Positions 24,333 to 32,102 of a DNA stretch of 64,000 bases are shown piece by piece. Positions within the stretch are counted from its first letter, which is position 1. Every line of letters starts with the position of its first letter. A program made the position numbers and the translations under genes. Source of the stretch: an uncultured Dorea sp. (lineage in GTDB: Bacteria > Bacillota > Clostridia > Lachnospirales > Lachnospiraceae); NCBI GenBank assembly GCA_910589275.1, contig CAJUTH010000016.1:1-64000 (forward strand), given 5' to 3'. The notes under the pieces are model-generated. The model searched no databases and had not been told where the DNA came from. It was given only the letters and a program-made list of their open reading frames with translations.

Positions 24333-25415
24333 ATGAAAATAGCGATTTTAGGGGCAGGGAACAGCGGATGTGCGCTGGCGGCGGACTATGCGGGGCGCGG
24401 GCATGAGGTTACACTCATTAAAACATCCCATTCCCTGCATGATGATAATTTCCGTTATCTGACGGAGAACGGCGGACGGATGGTACTGCATGAATTTGGA
24501 AAGGAAAGCGTCTGTAAGATCAGCCGTCTGACCCGCGATATCAGTGAAGTGCGGGAACAGGAGGCTGTCCTTTTGTGTACCCAGACGGGGTTTCACGAAG
24601 AGGTGCTTGAGAGGGCGGTACCTTATCTGGAAGCCGGACAGATCCTCCTGATCAATCCAGGATATCTCTCGACGGCCTATGCGCTGGGCATGGGACTTAA
24701 GGACGGAGTCATCCTAGCGGAGGCGGAGAGCAATTTCATTGACGGGCGAATCTCGGAGCCGGGGCATTTTAAAGCGGGTTTCCGGAATGTGCGCAATCCC
24801 ATCGGGATTTATCCCTCGAAAAAAACGGCGGAAGCCGCGGTCGTGCTGGATAGAATGGGTACGCCTTTTGTGTATCTTGGAAGTGTTGTGGAAGCGGCTC
24901 TGCATAATCCAAACATGATCGTACATACGGTGGGAGCCATAATGAGCATTCCGCGGATCGAGGCAACAAAAGGGGATTACTGTATGTATCACGAGGTGTT
25001 TACGCCTTCCGTGTGGAAGCTCTTAGAGGCTTTAGATCAAGAAAAAATGGAGATACTGGAGGCGCTTGGCTTTGAGCGGCTTGCCTATGTGGAAGCGTGT
25101 AAATTCAGAAATAGTCTAGATGAAAAGAGGGATGCGAAGGAAGTATTTTTCGACTATGCGTCTATGCCTGAGCGGGCTAAGGGGCCGCAGAGCGTAAATT
25201 CCAGATACATTACGGAGGATGTGCCGCAGGGGCTGGTGTTGATGGAATCTCTGGGAAGAGTGCTGGGGATTCCGGTTCCGGTGTGCACTGCGCTGATTGA
25301 ACTTGCGTCGGCGTCCCTTGGAACGGATTTCAGAAAGAACGGACGGACTTTGGAGCGTCTGGGGGAAGAAAATATACGCAGAATATTGGATGAATCGGGA
25401 AATGGGGAACTGTGA
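24333..25415 (+). CDS. NAD/NADP octopine/nopaline (opine) dehydrogenase family protein
   Basis: A 360-residue two-domain dehydrogenase. Opine dehydrogenases reductively join an amino acid to a 2-oxo acid. The N-terminal Rossmann fold starts AILGAGNSGCALAADYAGRG; the C-terminal domain carries HNPNMIVHTVGA with the family's catalytic-type His and the SRYITEDVPQGLVL signature. It follows the TupA-like gene by 11 nt and ends in a one-base overlap with the next ATP-grasp gene. A member in the middle of a glycan cluster suggests that it makes an N-carboxyalkyl amino acid building block that the ATP-grasp enzymes could attach; this is inference. Start ATG follows AGGAG. Confidence 0.85.
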   Translation: MKIAILGAGNSGCALAADYAGRGHEVTLIKTSHSLHDDNFRYLTENGGRMVLHEFGKESVCKISRLTRDISEVREQEAVLLCTQTGFHEEVLERAVPYLEAGQILLINPGYLSTAYALGMGLKDGVILAEAESNFIDGRISEPGHFKAGFRNVRNPIGIYPSKKTAEAAVVLDRMGTPFVYLGSVVEAALHNPNMIVHTVGAIMSIPRIEATKGDYCMYHEVFTPSVWKLLEALDQEKMEILEALGFERLAYVEACKFRNSLDEKRDAKEVFFDYASMPERAKGPQSVNSRYITEDVPQGLVLMESLGRVLGIPVPVCTALIELASASLGTDFRKNGRTLERLGEENIRRILDESGNGEL

Positions 25416-26398
25416 TGTCAAGGTGGAGTGCTGGAAAGAAGATTGTTCAAATGGCGAAGGAGCTGAAAAGGCAGAGGGGCGGCCGGGTCAGCGCCTATGC
25501 CATAGACGCTGTGAGATGCAGTTTCCGGCATCAGGCTTCGCCGGAGAACTATTTTGTGCTCCGTTTCTATGAGCTGGATGAAAAGGAGCGGGAGACTTAC
25601 CTGACCTCCGGGCGGTCGGCGGAGGCAGACCGGAGGCTGAACCGGAATATGACTGCAGAGCTGAATCAGGTCATGTCCCGGAAGCATCTGTTTTACCGAA
25701 GCTTTTCTGAGTTTGTACACAGGGAGAGCATCTATGTGCCAGAAAGTTCTTATCTGGAATTTACGGCATTTCTTGACCGGCAGGAAGAGTTTGTGCTCAA
25801 ACCGGACCGTGGGATTATGGGTCAGGGAATTGAGAAGCTAAAGACCCGGGATGTAAAGGACAGAAGGAGTCTCTATGACCGATGTAAGGAAAAAAGACTT
25901 TTGGCCGAGCAGGTGATCAGACAGCATGAGGAGCTGGAGCGGATCAGCTCCTGCGTGAATTCTGTGCGCATCAACGCCGCAAGAGACGGAGCCGGGGCGG
26001 TGCGTCTGATCGGAGCCTGCTTAAAATGCGGAGCCGACGGCGCGGCAGCGGATAATTTCCATTCTGGAGGCGTTGCTTATCCGCTTGATCTGGAGGGCGG
26101 AACCGTTATAGGATCCGGGCGGAATAATACGGAAATCAGGGATTACATATACCATCCCGCCTCCTCCGTCCGAATGCCGGGATTTCGCGTTCCGCACTGG
26201 GAGGGTGTCAAAAGCTGCGCTTTGCGGGCGATGGAACATATGCCGGAGCTTGGCTATGTGGGCTGGGACATCGCAGTTACCCCGGAAGGGCCGGAGCTGA
26301 TAGAAGGCAACTGCCACTGGCCGGGAGGTAATATCATCCAGTTGGATAAAATCGGAAAGTACCCGCTGATAAAGGAATGTTTAGAAGGAGTAACATAG
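25412..26398 (+). CDS. Sugar-transfer associated ATP-grasp protein 3
   Basis: A 328-residue ATP-grasp enzyme related to proteins 1, 2 and 4 of this cluster. EFVLKPDRGIMGQG gives the nucleotide site, LLAEQVIRQHEE the hinge, SCVNSVRINAA the family word, DNFHSGGVAYPLD the loop, and VGWDIAVTPEGPELIEGNC the metal site. The frame opens with GTG 25412 then ATG 25415; the ATG overlaps the opine dehydrogenase stop by one base. Its N-terminal 70 residues contain NYFVLRFYELDEKERETYL, a segment that recurs in protein 4, so the two share an N-terminal cap domain. Confidence 0.82.
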   Translation: MMSRWSAGKKIVQMAKELKRQRGGRVSAYAIDAVRCSFRHQASPENYFVLRFYELDEKERETYLTSGRSAEADRRLNRNMTAELNQVMSRKHLFYRSFSEFVHRESIYVPESSYLEFTAFLDRQEEFVLKPDRGIMGQGIEKLKTRDVKDRRSLYDRCKEKRLLAEQVIRQHEELERISSCVNSVRINAARDGAGAVRLIGACLKCGADGAAADNFHSGGVAYPLDLEGGTVIGSGRNNTEIRDYIYHPASSVRMPGFRVPHWEGVKSCALRAMEHMPELGYVGWDIAVTPEGPELIEGNCHWPGGNIIQLDKIGKYPLIKECLEGVT

Positions 26399-26404
26399 GA
26401 GAAA

Positions 26405-27463
26405 ATGAGCATTTTAACTGAGAATTATCTTGTGAAGAATATCAGGGCCTATCCGGTGCTGAGGAAGAAATTTATGAGTTATATCGAGGGGGTAAATGAA
26501 CTGCCCGGCGGCTTTAGCAAGGGGAAGCTGTTTCACGATTATCTGAAAGTCCGCAGAAACAATCCGGAGAAGAGAGTCTCCCAGTCGGAGTATATGATTT
26601 TCGGGTTTTACAATTTGAGCGTAGAGGAACAGAAAAAATATCTTACGGATATTGAGGCCACGCGTCTAATGCGGCCGTATAACAATGACTCGGAGCCTTA
26701 TCTGAAAAGCAAGGCCACATTCTTAAAAAACTTTACGCGATTTATCCACAGAGGATGGCTCTATGTGCCGGAGGCAAGCTATGAAGAGTTCTGCGAATTT
26801 GTGCACAGATATCATACGATCGCCCTAAAGCCGCAGTATTCAAGCTGGGGCATCGGATTTCGCAGACTAACGGAAGAAGAATTTGAGGCGGAAGAACATC
26901 CGGAAGAATTTTATGAAAAAATGTGCAGCGGCAAGTATCTGGCGGAGGAATTTGTGGAATCCAGCCAGGAGCTGGCGGTTTTCCATCCTTCTTCCTTAAA
27001 TACTCTGCGCGTGATCACCTTCCGGTGCGGGGAACGGTTTGAGGTGTTCGGCGGCGGGCTGCGCGTGGGAAATAACGGCCTCCATGTGGATAATGCCCAC
27101 GGAGGCGGCATCTTCTGCGAGATTAATCCGGCGGATGGAAGGATTATCACAGACGGTTTGGATGAGTATTCTAACAGTTATGTGGCCCATCCCATGACCG
27201 GAGTGAAGTTTAGGGGTACTCAGATCCCTAAGTGGAAGGAAATTGTGGAGCTGTGCAGGGAGGCTTCTATGGAGCTGCCCTGTCTGAGAGTGGTAGGATG
27301 GGATGTGGCGATCTTGTCCGACGGAACGCTGGAACTAATCGAGGGGAATCATAGTCCGGGGATGAATATTGTGCAGGCCCCTGCAAAGCATGGGATTCAT
27401 GACCGGTTCGCGGCAATGCTCTTGGATTATTATGGAGACCCGGAACAATATATGGAGGAGTGA
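26405..27463 (+). CDS. Sugar-transfer associated ATP-grasp protein 4
   Basis: A 352-residue ATP-grasp protein. Cap segment IFGFYNLSVEEQKKYL at about 61-76 parallels protein 3. ATP site TIALKPQYSSWGIGF; hinge YLAEEFVESSQE; SSLNTLRVITF; VDNAHGGGIFCEINP; metal site VGWDVAILSDGTLELIEGN. It starts six nt after protein 3 with AGGAG upstream. The four paralogs differ in the loop after the metal site (QMGAMQ, GFTTAQ, PGGNIIQ, PGMNIVQ), which may reflect different acceptors. Last cluster-specific gene before metF. Confidence 0.82.
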   Translation: MSILTENYLVKNIRAYPVLRKKFMSYIEGVNELPGGFSKGKLFHDYLKVRRNNPEKRVSQSEYMIFGFYNLSVEEQKKYLTDIEATRLMRPYNNDSEPYLKSKATFLKNFTRFIHRGWLYVPEASYEEFCEFVHRYHTIALKPQYSSWGIGFRRLTEEEFEAEEHPEEFYEKMCSGKYLAEEFVESSQELAVFHPSSLNTLRVITFRCGERFEVFGGGLRVGNNGLHVDNAHGGGIFCEINPADGRIITDGLDEYSNSYVAHPMTGVKFRGTQIPKWKEIVELCREASMELPCLRVVGWDVAILSDGTLELIEGNHSPGMNIVQAPAKHGIHDRFAAMLLDYYGDPEQYMEE

Positions 27464-27469
27464 AAACAG

Positions 27470-28327
27470 ATGAAAATAGCAGAATTATATAACCGTAAAA
27501 CGACACTGTCTTTTGAAATATTTCCGCCAAAGAAGGACAGTGAACTGAAAAATATTGATGCGACGCTGGAAATTTTGTGTGAAATGAAGCCGGATTTTAT
27601 CAGCGTAACCTTTGGGGCGGGCGGAAGCGCGAACTGTAACCGTACCATTGAGGTGGCTAAGAAAATTAAGCAGAAGTATCATGTGGAGCCGGTGGTACAT
27701 ATGACCTGCCTAAGCTACGCAAAGGATGAGATTGATGAATTTGTTAAGATATTAAAAAGTGAGGGAATTGATAACATACTGGCTCTGCGGGGCGACCGCA
27801 ATCCAGATATCCCGGAAAAGGAGGATTTTCGTCATGCGTCGGATCTGACTGCCTATCTGAAAAAAACAGAGGATTTCTGTATCTTAGGCGCCTGCTATCC
27901 GGAATGCCATCCGGAGTCGGAGAACAGGGTCAGTGAACTGAGACATTTGAAAGAAAAGGTAGACGCGGGCGCAGAGGTGCTGATTTCACAATTGTTTTTT
28001 GATAATCAGTATTTTTTCCGGCTGGCTGAGGATTGCAGGATTGCGGGGATTGACGTTCCAGTGATTCCGGGAATTATGCCGGTGATCAATGCGGCGCAGA
28101 TCAAAAGGATGATTACGATGTGCGGAGCTTCATTCCCAGACAGGTTTGAGAGGATCATCCATAAGTTTGAGGACAGAAAGGAAGCGCTGTTTGACGCGGG
28201 GATGTCCTATGCGTTAAGCCAGATTATCGACCTTTTGGCCAGTGATATTCCGGGAATCCATCTATATACGATGAATAATCCGGCAGTAGCGGGAAGGATC
28301 TGCGAAGGAATTAAAAATATTATCTGA
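27470..28327 (+). CDS. metF: Methylenetetrahydrofolate reductase
   Basis: Reduces 5,10-methylene-THF to 5-methyl-THF for methionine synthesis and, in acetogens, the methyl branch of the Wood-Ljungdahl pathway. The 285-residue length is normal for bacterial MetF. Motifs: LSFEIFPPKKDSE at the N-terminus with the catalytic Glu, SVTFGAGGSA, HMTCLSYAKDE, LALRGDRNPD, ISQLFFDNQYFF and PGIMPV. It starts 6 nt after the last ATP-grasp gene, with GGAG upstream, and ends at a strong terminator, so it is cotranscribed with the glycan cluster although no functional link is obvious. Confidence 0.93.
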   Translation: MKIAELYNRKTTLSFEIFPPKKDSELKNIDATLEILCEMKPDFISVTFGAGGSANCNRTIEVAKKIKQKYHVEPVVHMTCLSYAKDEIDEFVKILKSEGIDNILALRGDRNPDIPEKEDFRHASDLTAYLKKTEDFCILGACYPECHPESENRVSELRHLKEKVDAGAEVLISQLFFDNQYFFRLAEDCRIAGIDVPVIPGIMPVINAAQIKRMITMCGASFPDRFERIIHKFEDRKEALFDAGMSYALSQIIDLLASDIPGIHLYTMNNPAVAGRICEGIKNII

Positions 28328-28332
28328 GAATT

Positions 28333-28378
28333 AAAAAAGGACTGCAACAGATGTAAGAAATGTTGCAGTCCTTTTATA
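28333..28378. terminator. Bidirectional terminator after metF
   Basis: Stem AAAAGGACTGCAACA / TGTTGCAGTCCTTTT with an 11-nt loop and T-rich tail. It lies between metF and the convergent 3D-domain gene, and the A-run on the left gives a T-run on the minus strand. Confidence 0.9.
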
Positions 28379-28403
28379 TCTTGGAGCGTATTGCCTTAAT
28401 CAG

Positions 28404-29480
28404 CTAATCAGCCATATACACGTCGGCATAATAAACACCGTACTGTGTGGTGAGGGCATGGTTTGATACATATATGTCAATCTTATTGCCCTGAATAGCG
28501 CCGCCAGTATCCTCAGCGGTATAAACTTGTCCATTGATAATTACACGGCTTCCAAGGGGGATAACGCTTGGATCAACTGCGATGGTCCGCCCCTGTGTAG
28601 GAATCGTTCCGGTTGCAGTAGGACCGCCCGCCCAGCTTCCGCAGCAGAGATAGCAGTTGCAGTAATGGGTAATTCGGAAAGAACCAAGGCTCTGTTTTCC
28701 GGTTGAATCGCCAGGATTATAAACCGGAGGAGGAGTCGGTCTGGATGTCGTGGTTCCAGAGGTCTGTCCGCCAGAACCGGAAGTCTGCTGGTTGGAGGTT
28801 TGTCCGCCGGAACCAGCCGCTTGCTGTGCCGCCTGTTCCGCTGCCTGTCTTGAGGCAAGAAGTTCCGCTTGTCTTGCGCGTTCGAGCTGTGCGGTGTAAT
28901 TGGATAATTCTCCGGATGTAGAACTGATCATACTCTCTACTTCCGTACGTTTGTTTGCAAGCTCCTCCTGCTTTGCAACCAATTCCTGATGCTGGGTTTC
29001 CAGTTTCCTGCCTTCTTCGGCAATCTGTTCCTGGGTATTCAGCAGTTCGTTTAACATGTTGCGGTCATATTCATTAACCGTTGTGACAAAATCTGTCTTA
29101 TTCAGAAAATCTGTCATGCTTTCCGCAGAGCATAATAATTCGATAAATGAGGTATCGCCTGCTTCATAAATGTACTTGATCCGCAGTTTCATAGCTTCGT
29201 ATTGTTCCTCGCCGGCTGCCTGGGCGGCATCCAGACGGGTCTGTGTCTCGGTCATGGCGCCGGCAAGTTCCTCGGCTTCCTGCGACATGGCGTCCATTTG
29301 GACTATGAGGTCGTTGAGCTGCCCGTTCAGACCATTTAATTCACTCTGCAGATTAGAAGTCTTCCTTTGTAATTCTGCTGAGGACGGCTCTGCATAAACA
29401 GAGACGCTGGCATGTCCGATGGCAGCAATGCAGATGGCTGTGACTCCCGCACGCGCTAAGCGTTTTGCTCTCTTACTCAT
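28404..29480 (-). CDS. Secreted coiled-coil protein with 3D domain (putative cell wall hydrolase)
   Basis: A 358-residue exported protein. Residues 1-31 form a signal peptide (basic start, hydrophobic core, cleavage near VYAEPSS). Residues about 33-220 are a Glu/Gln-rich coiled coil of the PcsB/CwlO N-terminal type. A Gly/Ser/Thr linker with GSGGQTS repeats follows (222-262). Residues about 268-358 are a 3D (Asp-Asp-Asp) domain: AVDPSVIPLGSRV, YTAEDTGGAI, and KIDIYVSNH hold the three Asp of a lytic transglycosylase-like double-psi barrel. It likely cleaves or remodels peptidoglycan outside the cell. The gene is monocistronic, with AAAGGA before the ATG. Confidence 0.88.
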   Translation of the reverse strand: MSKRAKRLARAGVTAICIAAIGHASVSVYAEPSSAELQRKTSNLQSELNGLNGQLNDLIVQMDAMSQEAEELAGAMTETQTRLDAAQAAGEEQYEAMKLRIKYIYEAGDTSFIELLCSAESMTDFLNKTDFVTTVNEYDRNMLNELLNTQEQIAEEGRKLETQHQELVAKQEELANKRTEVESMISSTSGELSNYTAQLERARQAELLASRQAAEQAAQQAAGSGGQTSNQQTSGSGGQTSGTTTSRPTPPPVYNPGDSTGKQSLGSFRITHYCNCYLCCGSWAGGPTATGTIPTQGRTIAVDPSVIPLGSRVIINGQVYTAEDTGGAIQGNKIDIYVSNHALTTQYGVYYADVYMAD

Positions 29481-29657
29481 AAATACTTGTCCTTTCTTAA
29501 TATGTAAATAATAATGAATGATCCGCTGTTATAGAGCGCTAAACAGACGAATCTGGCCAGTATTTTTTATATTATACAACAAATTGCTTTATTTGGCAAA
29601 CTTTGTTATTATAAATAATAGATATTTTATTTGAGAGCATAATGGGAGCATAAGAAA

Positions 29658-30248
29658 ATGAGAAAATACGAGGAAGAACATTATTTATTTGAGAATATAA
29701 AAGATCAGATTTATCCGTGGATTACCCAGTCGATGTCAGAGCCGCAGGCGCTGAATGGAAAAAGGATTTCTGAAAAAGATACGCCGTTAATTTCTTTCAT
29801 TGGAGATTTGATGGTTCTGTTTGTAATAAAACGGGGGGAAGAGACATATGAAATCATAAAAGATAATATGCTTCCTCCTGATTGCGATATAGAGTCGCTG
29901 TACCACATGGCATGCGGGAATTTGGCAAAGGATGTAGAGTTTGTGATCGGCAATACGATGTACGGCGCTTTTGCCATACTTGCGGATGGATATCATGAGG
30001 CCAGCTCTCTTTGCTTTAAGCATATTTGGGAGGTATGTGTGGAGAAACTGGAAGATGATCTGCTGATTATGGTTCCTTCAAAAGATACGGTGCTCTTTGT
30101 TCCGGCATCTATGGACGAAGCGGCCGAAAAGATGAAACTGCATGCAGAACAAGTATATGAAATGGATAAAGGCAGGATTAGCAGAGACCTGTATTTGTTT
30201 ACGAAGGATGGAAAGGAATTGCTGGTTTATGACGAAACAAAACATTAA
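29658..30248 (+). CDS. Hypothetical protein, DUF5688-like
   Basis: A 196-residue soluble protein that I do not recognise with confidence; the layout resembles DUF5688 proteins that are common and often multicopy in Lachnospiraceae. No signal peptide or membrane segment. Segments such as YHMACGNLAKDVEF and MVPSKDTVLFVPA are of the type seen in that family. The gene is preceded by GGGAG. Its last 20 nt overlap the start of the HAD phosphatase gene in another frame, suggesting coupling. No function can be assigned. Confidence 0.65.
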   Translation: MRKYEEEHYLFENIKDQIYPWITQSMSEPQALNGKRISEKDTPLISFIGDLMVLFVIKRGEETYEIIKDNMLPPDCDIESLYHMACGNLAKDVEFVIGNTMYGAFAILADGYHEASSLCFKHIWEVCVEKLEDDLLIMVPSKDTVLFVPASMDEAAEKMKLHAEQVYEMDKGRISRDLYLFTKDGKELLVYDETKH

Positions 30249-31065
30249 GATGATTGGTTTGGATTTGGATGGCACTCTCTTGGACAGCAATAAGGTGTTT
30301 AGTGATTATTCCAGACAGGTGATTGCAGAAGCCTTAAGGCGGGGCGTAGTCGTGCTGCCGGCCACCGGGCGTCCAGCGTCAGGGATTCCGAGAGAGGTGA
30401 TGGAATTTCCGGGAATACGTTATGCGCTTACCTCCAACGGTGCGAGAGTTCTGGATATGCAGGAGGGAAAGGTATTGTATGAAAGGCTGATTTCTTACGA
30501 TTCGGGAAAGAGGCTTCTTGAGATACTTAAGAAATATGACGCGCTGCTGGAGATTTATTATGAAGGAATCGGATATGCGAATGAAGAAGACCTAAAAATT
30601 GTGAAGCGTTATATGTCTTCTCCGCCGATGGCAGATTATATCCTTAACACAAGAAGGCCGGTGAAGGATGTCTGCGGGATGTATCATATGGAGCATCGTC
30701 CTGTGGATAAGATACAGGCTCTCTTTGTCAGTCAGGAAGAAAAGAGAGCTGCTTTTGCTGAGGTGAAGGAGAAGGTTCCGGAGCTTGCGGTGTGCGGGGC
30801 GCTGTTTAACAACCTTGAGGCAAACGCAAAAGAAGCCAGAAAAGGAATTGCGTTAATAAAATTAGGGGAAATTCTTGGGATATCAAAAGATGAGATTATG
30901 GCGTGCGGGGATGGCTCGAATGATATTGAGATGATCAGAGAGGCGGGACTTGGAGTGGCTATGTCCAATTCTATTGACGAAGTGATAGAGGCAGCGGACT
31001 ATGTGACACTCTCTAATGATGAAGATGGAGCTGCAAAAGCGATTGAGAAGTATGTACTATCATAA
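30229..31065 (+). CDS. Cof-type HAD-IIB hydrolase (sugar phosphatase family)
   Basis: A 278-residue haloacid dehalogenase superfamily phosphatase. Motif I LDLDGTLLDS at about 9-18 gives the nucleophile and acid Asp; motif II PATGRP; the Lys of motif III lies near KARKGIALIKL; motif IV is GDGSNDIEMI. The cap between motifs II and III is of the C2B type, as in YidA or Cof proteins that act on sugar phosphates or FMN. The start at 30229 (MTKQNIKMIGLDLDG) is chosen because family members begin a few residues before motif I; the frame extends back to 30142 inside the upstream gene. Confidence 0.9.
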   Translation: MTKQNIKMIGLDLDGTLLDSNKVFSDYSRQVIAEALRRGVVVLPATGRPASGIPREVMEFPGIRYALTSNGARVLDMQEGKVLYERLISYDSGKRLLEILKKYDALLEIYYEGIGYANEEDLKIVKRYMSSPPMADYILNTRRPVKDVCGMYHMEHRPVDKIQALFVSQEEKRAAFAEVKEKVPELAVCGALFNNLEANAKEARKGIALIKLGEILGISKDEIMACGDGSNDIEMIREAGLGVAMSNSIDEVIEAADYVTLSNDEDGAAKAIEKYVLS

Positions 31066-31094
31066 TCGAAAAAGATAAAGGAGATAAGGAGAAG

Positions 31095-31922
31095 ATGTTA
31101 GATTTTATTAAAATTGTAGTTCTCGGTATTGTAGAAGGAATTACCGAATGGCTTCCTGTCAGCAGCACCGGGCATTTGATCTTGGTCGGGGATTTGCTAA
31201 AACCGGGACTCAGCGATGAGTTTATGGAAATGTTTAATGTAGTAATCCAGCTTGGCGCGATTATGGCGGTAGTAGTTCTCTATTTTCATAAGCTGAATCC
31301 ATTTTCGCCGAGAAAGAATCAGAGACAGAAGATGCTCACATGGCAGATGTGGATCAAGGTGGCGATTGCCTCAGTTCCGGCAGCAGTCGTCGGCCTAATA
31401 TTCGACGATTATCTGGACGCGTTATTCTATAAGCCGATTCCTGTAGCGGTGATGCTGATTGTATACGGCGTATTGTTTATTATTATTGAGAACCGCAACA
31501 AAGACGTTACGCCTGAGGTGACCAAGATTTCCCAGTTATCCATAAAGATGCTCCTGTGGATCGGCGTATTCCAGATGCTGGCGATGATACCGGGCACATC
31601 CAGATCCGGGGCGACCATTGTGGGGGCGCTTATAATCGGAGTGGCGAGAGCGACGGCGGCGGAATTTACATTTTTTCTGGCAATACCAGTGATGTTTGGC
31701 GCAAGCTTTTTAAAGCTGGTAAAGTTTGGATTTCACTTTACGGGCCAGGAGTTTGGGCTGCTGATGTTAGGCTGCGCGGTATCCTTTGTGATTTCGGTTG
31801 CGGCGATCAAGTTTCTAATGGGGTATATCAAAAAGCATGACTTTAAAGTGTTTGGATATTATCGTATCGTACTTGGAGCGGCTATTATCATATCGGCGGT
31901 TGTTAAGCTGATTATGGGATGA
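31095..31922 (+). CDS. uppP: Undecaprenyl-diphosphatase (BacA family)
   Basis: An integral membrane enzyme that dephosphorylates undecaprenyl diphosphate to recycle the lipid carrier for peptidoglycan and other surface polymers; it also gives bacitracin tolerance. The 275-residue length is typical. The signatures are GIVEGITEWLPVSSTGHLIL at the N-terminus and PGTSRSGATI in the second half, with about eight hydrophobic segments. The ATG follows AAGGAG closely (3 nt spacing). It sits 29 nt after the HAD gene. Recycling demand from the nearby glycan cluster is a plausible but unproven link. Confidence 0.95.
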   Translation: MLDFIKIVVLGIVEGITEWLPVSSTGHLILVGDLLKPGLSDEFMEMFNVVIQLGAIMAVVVLYFHKLNPFSPRKNQRQKMLTWQMWIKVAIASVPAAVVGLIFDDYLDALFYKPIPVAVMLIVYGVLFIIIENRNKDVTPEVTKISQLSIKMLLWIGVFQMLAMIPGTSRSGATIVGALIIGVARATAAEFTFFLAIPVMFGASFLKLVKFGFHFTGQEFGLLMLGCAVSFVISVAAIKFLMGYIKKHDFKVFGYYRIVLGAAIIISAVVKLIMG

Positions 31923-31978
31923 TTTACCTATCATTGATGTCCCTGCACGCTTTGTTGAGACAATCCGAAAAAATCCAC

Positions 31979-32006
31979 TTGCTTTTTGCATGAAACATGC
32001 TAAAAT
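31979..32006 (+). promoter_or_regulatory. Candidate promoter of the amino acid ABC operon
   Basis: TTGCTT (31979-31984) and TAAAAT (32001-32006) separated by 16 nt. It precedes the leader ORF at 32024 and the binding-protein gene at 32103. Confidence 0.55.
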
Positions 32007-32023
32007 AGGAAAGGTGAATATTT

Positions 32024-32077
32024 ATGCAAAAAAATGTAAATTACTCCACGCAGGACGTGGATAGGAAGTCTCATTAA
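32024..32077 (+). CDS. Possible 17-residue leader peptide
   Basis: A short frame MQKNVNYSTQDVDRKSH with AAAGGTG seven nt upstream of its ATG, within the leader of the ABC transporter operon. It overlaps a small stem (CCACG / CGTGG). The peptide has no run of one amino acid, so classical attenuation is not evident. It may be a chance frame; the ribosome site and position are the only support. Confidence 0.3.
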   Translation: MQKNVNYSTQDVDRKSH

Positions 32078-32102
32078 ATTGAGCGGAAGGGAGAAATGAA
32101 TT

